Positions 10,601 to 18,893 of a stretch of DNA of 64,000 nt are shown here, piece by piece. The number at the start of each line of letters is the position of its first letter. The first letter of the stretch is position 1. Both the position numbers and the translations under genes were made by a program. The notes beneath the pieces were generated by a model, which did no database searches, had not been told where the DNA came from, and worked only from the letters and a program-made list of their open reading frames with translations. Source of the stretch: Salinicoccus halodurans (GTDB lineage Bacteria > Bacillota > Bacilli > Staphylococcales > Salinicoccaceae). The DNA is taken from assembly GCF_900114445.1 (NCBI RefSeq), contig NZ_FOTB01000004.1, forward strand, positions 126,094 to 190,093, read 5' to 3'.

Positions 10601-11141
10601 GATTCAGATCTTCTATCTGAAGTTCGGCTGCGCGTCTGATCCATTCGTCATAGATGAGGTGAAGGTCACTGAATTTATCCTTCATGCGGCCGGACCCCGA
10701 TTCCACACGTGAGAGGTCTTCAGGTTTCACCCGGTATGCACTCAGCTCCTTCAGCATATCGAGGACCTTGTCCGAGAATTTTATGTATTGGGAACTGTCC
10801 TTGTAGAATGACAGTTCATCCTTCATCTCGGTCATCATTTTATGGAGCAGCATGATATGTCCGCTCTCTGACAGGGCATCGCGTGTGGAATGGCCGGTTT
10901 CATTGAAGACATGCCACATGAAACGTGAAAAACTGAATACGGCAGCCCTCAGACTGCCGGCATTTCCATCCCCGTTCTCCGGGTTCGTAATGATATTTTC
11001 ATATCTCAGTGTATTCTGTGTCGGTGTGATGATGTATATGCTCGAGCCGAGCGGCCGGCCGGCGGTTTCCGCATGGATGTCATCGAACATCCGCGTAGTC
11101 TTGCCGGTACCGCTGACTCCTGTCCAAATTTTTATCGCCAT
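7626..11141 (-). CDS. addB: ATP-dependent nuclease AddAB subunit B
   Basis: About 1171 residues. An N-terminal P-loop GVSGTGKTT (residues 8-16) is followed by an inactivated helicase-like body and a C-terminal RecB-type nuclease (LIDYKSSA). The four cysteines expected for the AddB iron-sulfur cluster are present: one in FHRCQFQHF and three in ACEMCDFKSACQ near the C-terminus. The start at MAIKIW has GGAG eight bases upstream, so the 11-codon upstream extension is rejected. The order spsB-addB-addA is the staphylococcal order. A terminator-like hairpin separates addB from spsB, so addBA may be transcribed at least partly on its own. Confidence 0.95.
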   Translation of the reverse strand: MAIKIWTGVSGTGKTTRMFDDIHAETAGRPLGSSIYIITPTQNTLRYENIITNPENGDGNAGSLRAAVFSFSRFMWHVFNETGHSTRDALSESGHIMLLHKMMTEMKDELSFYKDSSQYIKFSDKVLDMLKELSAYRVKPEDLSRVESGSGRMKDKFSDLHLIYDEWIRRAAELQIEDLNLTDQFINLIYSDAVIQSLEDAVLYIDGFHNFTEIEYALIQALTTRVKEINILLTHQGSNKELFRKTDAVIERLRFFAGDDNLEFIHFGQDFRRSDKKGLIQIESHFAEHEQMYDYEGVTITEAPNALEEITEVAREIERLVFEGRAYYSDIGILYRDISYEPVIKSVFRRFDISYHIDKKVQMYSHPFIQFIMALLDCYAKNYEFNAFMNVLKTGYLCETSDRMYIDQLENFALERGLSGSALFDDDKFRYITVPDENGVLHVVDKSASYEDMIAFKNKVLGKLEVLFAEFRTERTVRDYIGLIYDFLISEGIVDKITEEMIRQDENNQIQERDETEQAYNMFIRLLDDAYVVYDDEAVRFQIFYEAFMDGLKNAEFSLLPSTIDQVMVGSLDLSKVENKKYIFLIGVNRDALPRETRNSDIISDEEKALFERADIELSPSTRTLAQDERFVFYLAITRATEGLYLSWSVTLPSGDVTKRSPFLDEVMPEAPENVRNYEYRRVSEYSRFNPERLISSAASMEPLLHLKMREMMTSQVDAPADFLKLPEYRPWIETFQMLMKDSWHDIYPRLRRNLTYDNRAEPLTKEAALALYGEEMNASVSRFESFHRCQFQHFSAYGLKLRVRKPYQVAPLELGNLYHEVLYDVVTKLGLTLLHEEETIRMQVADSIERFAQAIQFGIFDQTGYYQSLKQRAGDAIVRLLLFMQDIERLGDYKIADVELSFGFVKSPLDEVTLTSDCGHTIHLRGKIDRVDMYETADGAYVNLIDYKSSARSISKAGILNGLELQMMTYMHVLVQKGPEYFGKEKIRPNSMLFFPVRDPLITLDGGESLEKAEQEQKKRMRPDGAFINENSEYDAVIDETSIGITGMLSKLDEYREYSAYYPLSVTKTGKINKMTKHRYFSPMLFEHYAGHIMEMYRQTTDRMYGGEVLASPIALDASNTRLACEMCDFKSACQIDPLMNRRDIRMNTVDDETIWNFESGAWENGPMDG

Positions 11142-11164
11142 TGTTTTCACTCCTTCAGAGTAGA

Positions 11165-11195
11165 CAAAAGACACCCGGGTGAAGGGTGTCTTTTT
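11165..11195 (-). terminator. Terminator between spsB and addB
   Basis: Minus-strand stem GACACCC/GGGTGTC with a 7-nt loop followed by TTTTG. It lies between the spsB stop and the addB start. Read-through could be partial because the T run is short. Confidence 0.7.
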
Positions 11196-11198
11196 CGG

Positions 11199-11732
11199 TT
11201 AGTCAAAATTAATAGATATATCGTTCAGCGGCCAGAAGCGGAGCTGGACTTCCCCGATCACTGCCGACTGGTCGACCAGTCCGAAATCCCGGCTGTCCCG
11301 GCTCACCGGCCGGTTGTCCCCGAGAACGAGCAGCGTGCCTTCCGGGATGGTATCCCCTTCGACACCAAGGTCCGCCAGTGTGAAATTATCCATATATGAA
11401 TCTTCTGTATGGGTAACGTAGTCCTCCGTAATCGGCTCGCCGTTGACATAGACCTGTTTGTCCTCCATCCGGACAGTATCGCCCGGGGTGCCGATCACCC
11501 TTTTCACATAGGCCGGCCCCTTTTCGGAATTGAAGACGATCACATCACCCGTCTCGTAATCGGTAAAAGTATCAATGAATTTGTTGACGACAACTTTGTC
11601 CCCGTCCTCAAGCGTCGGGTCCATGCTGAGTCCGTCGACCGTGAAGGAGACGAACAGGAATTGTCTGATGAGTATGATGAGCACCACTGCGACGACTATC
11701 GCAACGAGCCACTCTTTAATCTCTTTTAACAT
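11199..11732 (-). CDS. spsB: Type I signal peptidase
   Basis: 177 residues. One N-terminal membrane anchor (about residues 8-28) is followed by box B GLSMDPTL with the catalytic Ser at residue 36 and box D AYVKRVIG with the general-base Lys at residue 77. These are the same positions as I recall for S. aureus SpsB. Boxes C and E (TGDVIVF, LGDNRPVSRDSRDFG) are intact, so the enzyme should be active in removing signal peptides at the outer membrane face. The inactive paralogue SpsA that precedes it in S. aureus is absent here. Confidence 0.93.
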   Translation of the reverse strand: MLKEIKEWLVAIVVAVVLIILIRQFLFVSFTVDGLSMDPTLEDGDKVVVNKFIDTFTDYETGDVIVFNSEKGPAYVKRVIGTPGDTVRMEDKQVYVNGEPITEDYVTHTEDSYMDNFTLADLGVEGDTIPEGTLLVLGDNRPVSRDSRDFGLVDQSAVIGEVQLRFWPLNDISINFD

Positions 11733-11744
11733 AATGCCACACCT

Positions 11745-12350
11745 CTATTTATCCATTTTTCTGTTGATGTATTTCTGGTACCATTTCGAAAAGAAATAGA
11801 TGAGCACCAGGCCTGCAATTGACAGCGTCAGACGCAGCGGGGAATTGAAGAATGATGTGACATCGTATCCCACGAGAGACATCGTCAGAATCATGATCGC
11901 TTTTGCTGCAAGTAATATATATAAGTATACGACTTTTTTAAGATTCGATAAAGCCGCAATGACATTTATCACAGATGTCGGTGTAAACGGCAGTGCCAGC
12001 AGAATGAACAGAAAGACGAACCCGCGCCTGTCGATGAAATCGAGCAGCTGGGCCAGTCGTTTATGCTTCCTGATATAGTTTTGTGCCGGTTTCCTGAAAA
12101 AGTAACGTACGAGCAGGAACACCATATAGCTGCCAAGCACGGTCCCCGAGTAGCTTGAGAGGGAACCCAGGATGAATCCGTACGAATTGATATTGACCAC
12201 AACGATGATGAACAGCGGCAGAAACGGCAGAAATGATTCCATGAACACAAGGAGGAACCCCACGATGATACCGAGTTGTTCGACTTCCTGGAACAGCTGC
12301 TCCAGCCCTTCCTGTGTCATCAGTTTTTCGAGTATTGCTTCCAAATTCAT
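11745..12350 (-). CDS. TVP38/TMEM64 (DedA-like) membrane protein
   Basis: 201 residues with five or six hydrophobic segments. The SNARE-associated/VTT domain hallmarks are visible: FMESFLPFLPLF early, GSSLSSYSGTVLGSY-like small-residue region (as SLSSYSGTVLGSYMVF), and the re-entrant FILLALPFTPTSVINV. Members are implicated in lipid scrambling or transport. It sits 12 bp upstream of spsB on the same strand and follows pgi, as in S. aureus. The substrate cannot be read from sequence. Confidence 0.85.
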   Translation of the reverse strand: MNLEAILEKLMTQEGLEQLFQEVEQLGIIVGFLLVFMESFLPFLPLFIIVVVNINSYGFILGSLSSYSGTVLGSYMVFLLVRYFFRKPAQNYIRKHKRLAQLLDFIDRRGFVFLFILLALPFTPTSVINVIAALSNLKKVVYLYILLAAKAIMILTMSLVGYDVTSFFNSPLRLTLSIAGLVLIYFFSKWYQKYINRKMDK

Positions 12351-12365
12351 AACCTCGCCCTATTT

Positions 12366-12396
12366 AAGAAAGGCTATATTACTTTGTAATATAGCC
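12366..12396 (-). terminator. Terminator of pgi
   Basis: A perfect 11-bp stem GGCTATATTAC/GTAATATAGCC with a 3-nt loop, followed by TTTCTT on the minus strand. Confidence 0.85.
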
Positions 12397-12422
12397 TGCA
12401 ATTCTATACAATTATATAATTT

Positions 12423-13745
12423 TTAGTTCAATCTGTCATTTAATTGCTTTCTTAAATCTTCATAGCCTGATTTTCCAAGCAGTGCAAACATATTCTGCTT
12501 ATATGCTTCCACCCCCGGCTGGTTGAACGGATTGACTCCGAGCAGATAGCCGCTCGCAGCACATGCGGTTTCAAAGAAGTAGACCATGTAGCCGAATGTG
12601 TAGGCGTCGAGTTCCGGAATGCGTACAACCATGTTCGGCACGCCGCCGTCCACGTGTGCAAGTATGGTGCCTGTCATGGCCTGATGGTTGACCTCGTCTA
12701 CTGTCGTGCCTGCAAGGTAGTTCAAGCCGTCAAGATCCGCTTCTTCCGTTTCGATCGTAAGATCCGATAACGGCTTTTCGATATCGATGACCGTCTCCAT
12801 CAGCATCCTTCTGCCTTCCTGGATATACTGTCCCAGGGAGTGGAGGTCCGTCGTGAAGTTCGCGCTGTGGGGCAGGATGCCTTTGTTGTCCTTCCCTTCG
12901 CTTTCGCCGAAGAGCTGTTTCCACCACTCGCCGAAATATTTAAGGCGTTCGTCGTAGTTCACCAGCATTTCCACATCGTACCCTTTCGCAAGCAGTGCGT
13001 TGCGCACCGCTGCATACTGATACGCCGGGTTATCCGCAAGTGCCTCTGCAGACAGGTCATCCATTGCACTGCGTGCGCCTTCCATCATCTGGCCGATGTC
13101 GATTCCCGCAGCCGCAATCGGCAGAAGGCCGACAGCGGTCAATACAGAGTATCTGCCGCCGACATCATCAGGCACGACGAACATTTCGTAGCCCTGTTCT
13201 TTCGCCAGCGTATTGAGTGCACCCTTTTCCCGGTCTGTCGTTACATAGATGCGGTCTGCCGGACTGTCGTATTTTTCTTCGAGCAGTTTTTTGAATACAC
13301 GGAATGCGATAGCCGGTTCTGTCGTCGTGCCGGATTTACTGATGACATTGATCGAGAAATCCTTGTCTTTCAGATAGTCTTTGAGTTCATTCATGTAGTG
13401 GCTGGAAAGATGGTGGCCGGCGAAAATGATTTCCGGTCCGTTCTTGCCGAAAACCGGTGCCATCATTTCGATTGCCGCCTTTGCTCCGAGGTAGGATCCG
13501 CCGATGCCGATGACGACCAGCACATCCGAATCTTTCCTGATTTTTTCCGCTGAGGAACGGATGCGGGAAAACTCTTCCTTGTCATAGTTTTCAGGAAGCT
13601 TCACCCAGCCCAGATAGTCACTGCCTGCACCGGTGCCTTCATGGATGAGTGAATGCGCGGCTGAAACAAACGGTTCCAGATTCTTCAATTCATCTTCGTT
13701 TAAAAATGCTGATACGTTACTGTAATCAAATTTAATATGTGTCAT
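12423..13745 (-). CDS. pgi: Glucose-6-phosphate isomerase
   Basis: About 440 residues, the usual length for the Gram-positive PGI family. Motifs seen are [15 protein letters not shown], the phosphate-binding [37 protein letters not shown] (PGI signature 1 region), and the C-terminal [15 protein letters not shown] with the catalytic Lys. It interconverts glucose-6-phosphate and fructose-6-phosphate in the cytoplasm. The start MTHIKFDYS has GGAGG five bases upstream. A plausible promoter lies at 13778-13807, and a strong terminator follows, so it looks monocistronic. Confidence 0.96.
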   Translation of the reverse strand: MTHIKFDYSNVSAFLNEDELKNLEPFVSAAHSLIHEGTGAGSDYLGWVKLPENYDKEEFSRIRSSAEKIRKDSDVLVVIGIGGSYLGAKAAIEMMAPVFGKNGPEIIFAGHHLSSHYMNELKDYLKDKDFSINVISKSGTTTEPAIAFRVFKKLLEEKYDSPADRIYVTTDREKGALNTLAKEQGYEMFVVPDDVGGRYSVLTAVGLLPIAAAGIDIGQMMEGARSAMDDLSAEALADNPAYQYAAVRNALLAKGYDVEMLVNYDERLKYFGEWWKQLFGESEGKDNKGILPHSANFTTDLHSLGQYIQEGRRMLMETVIDIEKPLSDLTIETEEADLDGLNYLAGTTVDEVNHQAMTGTILAHVDGGVPNMVVRIPELDAYTFGYMVYFFETACAASGYLLGVNPFNQPGVEAYKQNMFALLGKSGYEDLRKQLNDRLN

Positions 13746-13777
13746 AGCATCCTCCAAATAGTTTATCTGTCTTCTAT

Positions 13778-13807
13778 ATTGTAGATAAAAAGTGCATGAC
13801 TAATCAA
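13778..13807 (-). promoter_or_regulatory. Candidate pgi promoter
   Basis: Minus strand TTGATT (13802-13807), 18-bp spacer, TACAAT (13778-13783), 33 bp upstream of the pgi start. It overlaps the trpA stop codon, so pgi would be expressed separately from trp. Confidence 0.4.
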
Positions 13808-14607
13808 ATGTTTTTTGAAGACTGGCTGCCCGCAGCGCTTTTCCGGGGTATAATTCCCTTTATTTCTTCAGCTTTGCCCTCGTGCAGGAGATTGACGATG
13901 CGGCTGCCGACAATGACGCCGTCACATGCCGCGCCCACCGCTTCGGCCTGTTCCCGGGTACCGATTCCAAAACCTGCGCATACCGGCGCATTGCTGACTT
14001 CTGTTATATGTTCAAGATGGCCGTAGAGAGTCTCATCAAAACCTTCCCTTGCGCCCGTCGTACCATTTACCGTCACTGCATAGACGAACCCTTCGGCTTC
14101 TCCGGTCACTTCCCTGATCCGCTCCCCGCTGCTTGTCAGCGTGACGAATCTGATGTTCACGATGTCATACTTGGCAAGCGGTGCACCGAATTCATCCTCC
14201 TGTTCAAGGGGGACGTCCGGAAGGATGACGCCGGAGACGCCTGCCGCATGTGCGAGATCTGCGAACTTATCCGGGCCGAGACGAAGCACCGGATTGGCAT
14301 AGGTCATGATGACGACCGGGATGCTGATTTCACTCTTTATCCGGGCGAGTTCCTCAAGCACAGCTTCAAGGGTCACCCCCCGGGCGAGCGCCCGCTGCCC
14401 CGCCGCCTGGATTGACGGACCGTCCGCCACAGGGTCGGAGAATGGTATGCCGAGTTCGACAATGGATACGCCGGACGCTTCCAGGGTCAGTATCTGATTT
14501 TTGAGTTCGGATAAACCGCCGTCGCCCGCCATGATATAGGCAATGAAGGCCTTCTCATCTTTTTCCTTCAGCGCACTGAACGTCTCTTCAATTAAAAATT
14601 TACTCAT
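13804..14607 (-). CDS. trpA: Tryptophan synthase alpha subunit
   Basis: 267 residues, a TIM barrel. The signature [19 protein letters not shown] carries the catalytic Asp, with a catalytic Glu expected in the [14 protein letters not shown] region. VTLTSSGER and [13 protein letters not shown] form the phosphate site. It cleaves indole-3-glycerol phosphate to indole, which is channelled to TrpB. Its ATG overlaps the trpB stop (ATGAGTAA), giving translational coupling. It is the last gene of trpDCFBA; no clear terminator was seen before pgi. Confidence 0.96.
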   Translation of the reverse strand: MSKFLIEETFSALKEKDEKAFIAYIMAGDGGLSELKNQILTLEASGVSIVELGIPFSDPVADGPSIQAAGQRALARGVTLEAVLEELARIKSEISIPVVIMTYANPVLRLGPDKFADLAHAAGVSGVILPDVPLEQEDEFGAPLAKYDIVNIRFVTLTSSGERIREVTGEAEGFVYAVTVNGTTGAREGFDETLYGHLEHITEVSNAPVCAGFGIGTREQAEAVGAACDGVIVGSRIVNLLHEGKAEEIKGIIPRKSAAGSQSSKNI

Positions 14608-15814
14608 CTGCCCCGTCCCCTTTCAAGCGTTCTTTGATTTCACTGACGTCTTTGTCTCCTCTGCCGGACAGGCAGATGACGATACTCTGATCCTTACCCA
14701 TCTTCGGTGCAATCTTCAGTGTATGCGCGACTGCGTGTGCACTTTCCAGTGCCGGTATGATGCCTTCCGTCTGTGAAAGCACTTGGAAAGCCTCAACCGC
14801 TTCATCGTCGCTGATGTGCGCATATTCCGCACGTCCAATATCTTTAAGATGACTGTGTTCCGGTCCGACTCCCGGATAATCAAGCCCCGCCGATATGGAG
14901 TATGCTTCCTGGATCTGCCCTGCCGGATCCTGCAGCAGGTGCATCTTCGCCCCGTGCAGGACACCCACATGTCCGTTTGTGATTGATGATGCATGCTCTT
15001 CTGTATCGATTCCCATTCCCGATGCTTCCACACCGATCATCCTTACAGCATCGTCGCCGATGAACGGGTGGAACATGCCGATTGCATTGCTGCCGCCGCC
15101 GATGCATGCAACGACTGCATCCGGGAGTTTCCCTTCCTTATCAATCATCTGCTGCTTCGTTTCTTTGCCGATGACGGATTGGAGATCGCGCACGATCTGA
15201 GGGAACGGGTGCGGGCCGAGCGCCGATCCCAGGATGTAATGGGTATCCTCGACATTTGCGACCCAGTAGCGGAGCGCCTCGTTCACCGCATCCTTCAATG
15301 TGCCGCGTCCCTGGTCTACACTGACGACCCTGGAACCGAGCAGTTCCATGCGGAATACATTGAGCTCCTGGCGCCTTACGTCCTCTTTCCCCATGAATAC
15401 CACGCATTCGAGGCCGAGCAGTGCACATACCGTTGCGGTCGCCACACCATGCTGGCCCGCTCCCGTCTCTGCCACGATCTTTCCCTTGCCCATGCGCCGT
15501 GCGAGCAGTGCCTGGCCGATCGTGTTGTTTATCTTGTGCGCGCCCGTATGGTTCAGATCTTCTCGCTTAAGATAGATTTTGGCGCCGCCGCACTGTTCAG
15601 TCAGGTTCTCCGCCAGGTACAGCGGGGTTTCCCTTCCGACATAATCTTTGAGATAGGCACCCATCTCATCCTGGAATTCCTGGTCATCCTTCGCCGCGTT
15701 ATACGCCGCTTCCAGTTCCTTCACTGCTTTCATGAGCGTTTCCGGCACATATTTCCCGCCGTATTCCCCGTAATATCCCCGTTCATCTGGCTGTTTATAT
15801 GTCTTTTCCATCAT
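14600..15814 (-). CDS. trpB: Tryptophan synthase beta subunit
   Basis: 404 residues, PLP fold type [17 protein letters not shown] holds the PLP lysine, [14 protein letters not shown] and the phosphate-binding [10 protein letters not shown] are intact, and LSGRGDKD closes the protein. The N-terminal [16 protein letters not shown] is typical of TrpB1. It condenses indole with serine to tryptophan. The start overlaps the end of trpF by 20 bp. GGAG sits six bases before the first of two adjacent ATG codons. Confidence 0.97.
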   Translation of the reverse strand: MMEKTYKQPDERGYYGEYGGKYVPETLMKAVKELEAAYNAAKDDQEFQDEMGAYLKDYVGRETPLYLAENLTEQCGGAKIYLKREDLNHTGAHKINNTIGQALLARRMGKGKIVAETGAGQHGVATATVCALLGLECVVFMGKEDVRRQELNVFRMELLGSRVVSVDQGRGTLKDAVNEALRYWVANVEDTHYILGSALGPHPFPQIVRDLQSVIGKETKQQMIDKEGKLPDAVVACIGGGSNAIGMFHPFIGDDAVRMIGVEASGMGIDTEEHASSITNGHVGVLHGAKMHLLQDPAGQIQEAYSISAGLDYPGVGPEHSHLKDIGRAEYAHISDDEAVEAFQVLSQTEGIIPALESAHAVAHTLKIAPKMGKDQSIVICLSGRGDKDVSEIKERLKGDGADE

Positions 15815-16421
15815 TCACCACTCCTTTTACTTTCTCCATGATATTTTGAATCTTTTCCGGGTCTTTATTACCGTCCGTCTCTGCACCGCTGGAAAGGTCG
15901 ACCGCATACGGACCGACTTCCCTGTATGCCGCCGCCACATTGTCCCGGTTCAGTCCGCCGGCAAGGATCAGCCGGTCTTTGTCAACATCTGCATGATTGA
16001 GATCCGACCAGTCGAATGTTTTTCCCGTTCCCCCGCGTGACTGCCCGCTGCCGCTGTCGATCAGAATGAAATCCGCAGGGTATTCGAACATTTCTTTGAA
16101 TGTGCATCCTGACGCATTCGAAAAGGCTTTGATGATGCCAGTGTCGATGGATTTTGCGAAATCTGCATCTTCATCCCCGTGCAGCTGTACGTAGTCGAGG
16201 CCGACCCTCTCTACGGCGTCCTCGATCTCCTCTTTCGATGCGTTGACGAACACCCCGGCCTTTTTGATGCCCGGCGCGAGCGCCCGAGCCATTTCTTCCG
16301 CCTGGTCGACTGTCACCCTGCGTCTGCTTTCGGCGAATAAAAACCCGATCATATCAGCGCCCGCATCTTCTATCGCTTTTGCCGCTTCCACCGTCTTCAC
16401 GCCGCAGATCTTCACTTTCAT
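15795..16421 (-). CDS. trpF: Phosphoribosylanthranilate isomerase
   Basis: 208 residues, a TIM barrel with KICGVKT at the N-terminus (catalytic Cys), [22 protein letters not shown], and [10 protein letters not shown] near the phosphate site (catalytic Asp in FILIDSGSG). It catalyses the Amadori rearrangement in tryptophan synthesis. The trpC stop and this ATG abut as TAGATG, so translation is coupled. Confidence 0.95.
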   Translation of the reverse strand: MKVKICGVKTVEAAKAIEDAGADMIGFLFAESRRRVTVDQAEEMARALAPGIKKAGVFVNASKEEIEDAVERVGLDYVQLHGDEDADFAKSIDTGIIKAFSNASGCTFKEMFEYPADFILIDSGSGQSRGGTGKTFDWSDLNHADVDKDRLILAGGLNRDNVAAAYREVGPYAVDLSSGAETDGNKDPEKIQNIMEKVKGVVNDGKDI

Positions 16422-17186
16422 CTATAATTCCACCTTGAGTTCCCTGATTTTCTCCGACGGATTCTCTGCCGTCATCAGCGTCTCACCGACCAGCAGTGCC
16501 TTCGCGCCGGCACGCTGCATCCGGAGTGCATCTTCCGCCGTCTTAATGCCGCTTTCGGCAATGAATACCGCGTCACTGCCGCCGTATTTCCCAAGGAGGC
16601 GCTCTGTATTCGCAATATCCACGGTAAACGTCTTCAGGTCACGGTTGTTGATGCCGATGATTTCAGGGTTTATCTTAAGTGCGCGCTCCATCTCCGCTTC
16701 GTCGTGCACTTCGACCAGAACATCGAGGCCGAGCGATTTCGCATGTGTGTACAATTCGTGGAGGCTGCTGTCGTCGAGTGCCGCAACAATGAGCAGGATG
16801 ACATCGGCGCCAAAGCGACAGGCATTGTCGATCTGCCGTCTGTCGATGATGAAATCCTTGTTGAGCACCGGGACGCCGACGGTCTCTTTAACGGTTTCCA
16901 GATCTTCCATGCTGCCTGAGAAGAACTTCCGGTCTGTGAGGACCGATATTGCATCTGCGCCGCCTGCTGCGTATTTCGCTGCCTGTTCCGCCGGATTGAC
17001 GGCCTGGTTAATGTCCCCTTTTGAGGGTGACGAGCGCTTCACTTCGGATATGACTGCCATCGTTTCTGCCTGCTTCAGCCGCTTGAGCAGTGACACCGGC
17101 TGCCTGTCTCCACTCACAGGTCCCGCCGGCAGGGCATCCAGCTCCTTTTTCTTCTGGATGATGATGTCATCTAGTATCGTTGCCAT
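16422..17186 (-). CDS. trpC: Indole-3-glycerol phosphate synthase
   Basis: 254 residues. VISEVKRSSPSKG contains the catalytic Lys and phosphate contacts, VLNKDFIID the second Lys, and IGINNRDLKTF, ESGIKTAED and ALLVGETLM the remaining barrel motifs. It closes the indole ring from CdRP. The trpD stop abuts its ATG as TAGATG, as at the trpC-trpF junction. Confidence 0.96.
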   Translation of the reverse strand: MATILDDIIIQKKKELDALPAGPVSGDRQPVSLLKRLKQAETMAVISEVKRSSPSKGDINQAVNPAEQAAKYAAGGADAISVLTDRKFFSGSMEDLETVKETVGVPVLNKDFIIDRRQIDNACRFGADVILLIVAALDDSSLHELYTHAKSLGLDVLVEVHDEAEMERALKINPEIIGINNRDLKTFTVDIANTERLLGKYGGSDAVFIAESGIKTAEDALRMQRAGAKALLVGETLMTAENPSEKIRELKVEL

Positions 17187-18251
17187 CTATATCACTCTTT
17201 CATTGGAATATTTGATCATGTTTTTAAGTTTCGCCAGTGCATTCCCTGTCTCCAGGCTTTCTTTCGCAAGCTCGATGCCGTTTTCAATCGAATCCGCCGC
17301 GCCCGCTGCATACATGCCGAGTCCCGCATTCAGAAGGACCGTATCCCTCTGCGCAGGTGTCGCATTGCCTTCGAGCACATTTTTCAGGATTGCTGCATTC
17401 TCTTTACTGCCGCCGCCGACGATCGCGTCAAGCGGATAACTCGTGAGTCCGACCGATTCCGGTGTGAATTTCTTCTCGTAGATTGCACCGTTTTCAAGCA
17501 GTGCAAAATGGTTTTCCCCTGCAAGGGAAGCTTCGTCCATGAAACCAGCGCCGTTGATGACAACTGCCCTTTTCCTGCCCAGGCGTTTGAGTACGGTTGC
17601 CATCATCACCAGCTGGCTGCGGTCGTATATGCCGAGGAACTGATGGTCCAGTTCCACCGGATTGATGAGCGGTCCGATAAGATTGAAGATCGTCGGCACT
17701 TTGAGATCCTGTCTGACTTTCATGATCTGTTTCAATTTCGGGTGGACATGCGGTGCAAAGAGAAATGCAATGTTGTTTTCCTGAAGCATCAGATCCGTAT
17801 CATCCGGGCCGAAATCAAGTGAGATACCCAGTTCTGAAAGCACATCCGAACTTCCTGTCTTGCTTGTTACACTTCTGTTGCCGTGTTTCGCAATGGTCAC
17901 ATTTGCACCGGCAAGCACAAACGCGGAAGCCGTTGAAATATTGAAGCTGTGGGAGCCGTCACCGCCCGTCCCGCAATTGTCCATGACGTTTGTCATCGTG
18001 CGTCTGATCGGCATGGCGTTCTCCCTCAGCACTTCCACAAGTGCCGCGATTTCATCCACCGTCTCTCCTTTTGCCTTCAGCGCCATAAGGAATGCCGCCA
18101 CTTCGGAATCACTGACAGAATCGTTCAGGATGATCTCCATAGCCTCTGCCATTTCGCCGAATTCCAGATTTTCCCGTGCCGATAATTTTATCAGATGTGT
18201 GCGTAAGCTTCTTTGTTCCACCGGTAATTTGACTGCCTGATTTGTGTTCAT
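17187..18251 (-). CDS. trpD: Anthranilate phosphoribosyltransferase
   Basis: 354 residues. MDNCGTGGDGSHSFNIST and AKHGNRSVTSKTGSSDVLSE are the PRPP- and anthranilate-binding motifs; ENHFALL and the helical N-terminal domain fit. It is the first gene of the operon here, so anthranilate must come from a trpEG locus outside the window or from uptake. GGAG lies nine bases upstream, right after the second T-box terminator, so expression depends on antitermination at both leaders. Confidence 0.96.
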   Translation of the reverse strand: MNTNQAVKLPVEQRSLRTHLIKLSARENLEFGEMAEAMEIILNDSVSDSEVAAFLMALKAKGETVDEIAALVEVLRENAMPIRRTMTNVMDNCGTGGDGSHSFNISTASAFVLAGANVTIAKHGNRSVTSKTGSSDVLSELGISLDFGPDDTDLMLQENNIAFLFAPHVHPKLKQIMKVRQDLKVPTIFNLIGPLINPVELDHQFLGIYDRSQLVMMATVLKRLGRKRAVVINGAGFMDEASLAGENHFALLENGAIYEKKFTPESVGLTSYPLDAIVGGGSKENAAILKNVLEGNATPAQRDTVLLNAGLGMYAAGAADSIENGIELAKESLETGNALAKLKNMIKYSNERVI

Positions 18252-18272
18252 TGTTCATTTCTCCTTTCGAAT

Positions 18273-18505
18273 AAAAAAATCCTCCACAGACTCATTTGTC
18301 TGTGGAGGACGATATCACCGCGGTGCCACCTCGTGTTAATGCCGGAGTATTCATCCGGGCATTCTCTCATTCGTGTAATGTACGACATACATCCGTATCA
18401 TGTTTCCAGGCCCATTCAGATACAGAATCATGCATCGGTTTCCACCATCCCGACTCTCTGTGCCATGCACTCTGTTCCTACTTGTTCTGAAATACGGATC
18501 TATAT
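18273..18505 (-). promoter_or_regulatory. Second (promoter-distal) Trp T-box leader with terminator
   Basis: The minus strand shows a stem I with an AAGTAGG bulge region and GAGAGTCGGGATGGTGGAAACCG distal elements in two stretches. A specifier-loop TGG (Trp) codon is at 18414-18412 in CTGAATGGGCC. The antiterminator T-box AGGTGGCACCGCGGT is at 18331-18317. The terminator stem CCTCCACAGAC/GTCTGTGGAGG at 18281-18308 is followed by seven T residues. Uncharged tRNA-Trp would stabilise the antiterminator. It directly precedes trpD. Confidence 0.93.
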
Positions 18506-18540
18506 AATTTTAAATACTGCGCAACTGCCGGATGAATACA

Positions 18541-18819
18541 AAAAGGCTCCCCAAATCACTTTGAAAAGGACGGGGAGCCGTGGTACCACCTTTATTGACC
18601 GGCCTTCGCCGGTCCACTCTGGCTGCAGTCAAAATCTGCGACTGCAAATCCCTGTAACGCGGGACGTACGCCAGAGCCTAATCTCAAATCGATTTCAGCT
18701 GCTGGTTCAAGGGAAGTCCATTCACAAATCCAATGCACCGGTTCACACCATCCACCGGCTCTCTGGAACATCAGGGAATTGCTACTCATCTTCCTTAATC
18801 AATATTATTCAAATGATTG
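18541..18819 (-). promoter_or_regulatory. First (promoter-proximal) Trp T-box leader with terminator
   Basis: A complete T-box: GAAGATGAGTAGC near the 5' end, distal stem I elements GAGAGCCGGTGGATGGTG, and a specifier TGG at 18720-18718 within GTGAATGGACTTCC. The T-box GGTGGTACCACGG is at 18590-18578, and the terminator GGCTCCCC/GGGGAGCC at 18545-18579 precedes TTTTT. It lies upstream of the second T-box with only about 40 bp between them, so transcription must pass two tRNA-Trp checkpoints in series. Confidence 0.93.
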
Positions 18820-18825
18820 AATCCT

Positions 18826-18854
18826 ATACTAATACACAGGAAACAATAATGCAA
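18826..18854 (-). promoter_or_regulatory. Candidate trp operon promoter
   Basis: Minus strand TTGCAT (18849-18854), 17-bp spacer, TAGTAT (18826-18831). Transcription would start near 18819, just ahead of the first T-box stem I. Confidence 0.45.
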
Positions 18855-18893
18855 CCATTAAATATAATTTTTTTCTGAAAAGTTAAATTACTC

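Noticed and set aside
14993-15841. A 282-codon plus-strand frame opposite trpB
   Set aside because: A mirror frame produced by GC-rich codon usage; trpB motifs on the other strand are complete.
16243-17439. A 398-codon plus-strand reading frame opposite trpC/trpD
   Set aside because: It is Ser/Ala/Thr-rich with no recognisable domain and lies wholly antisense to well-supported trp genes.
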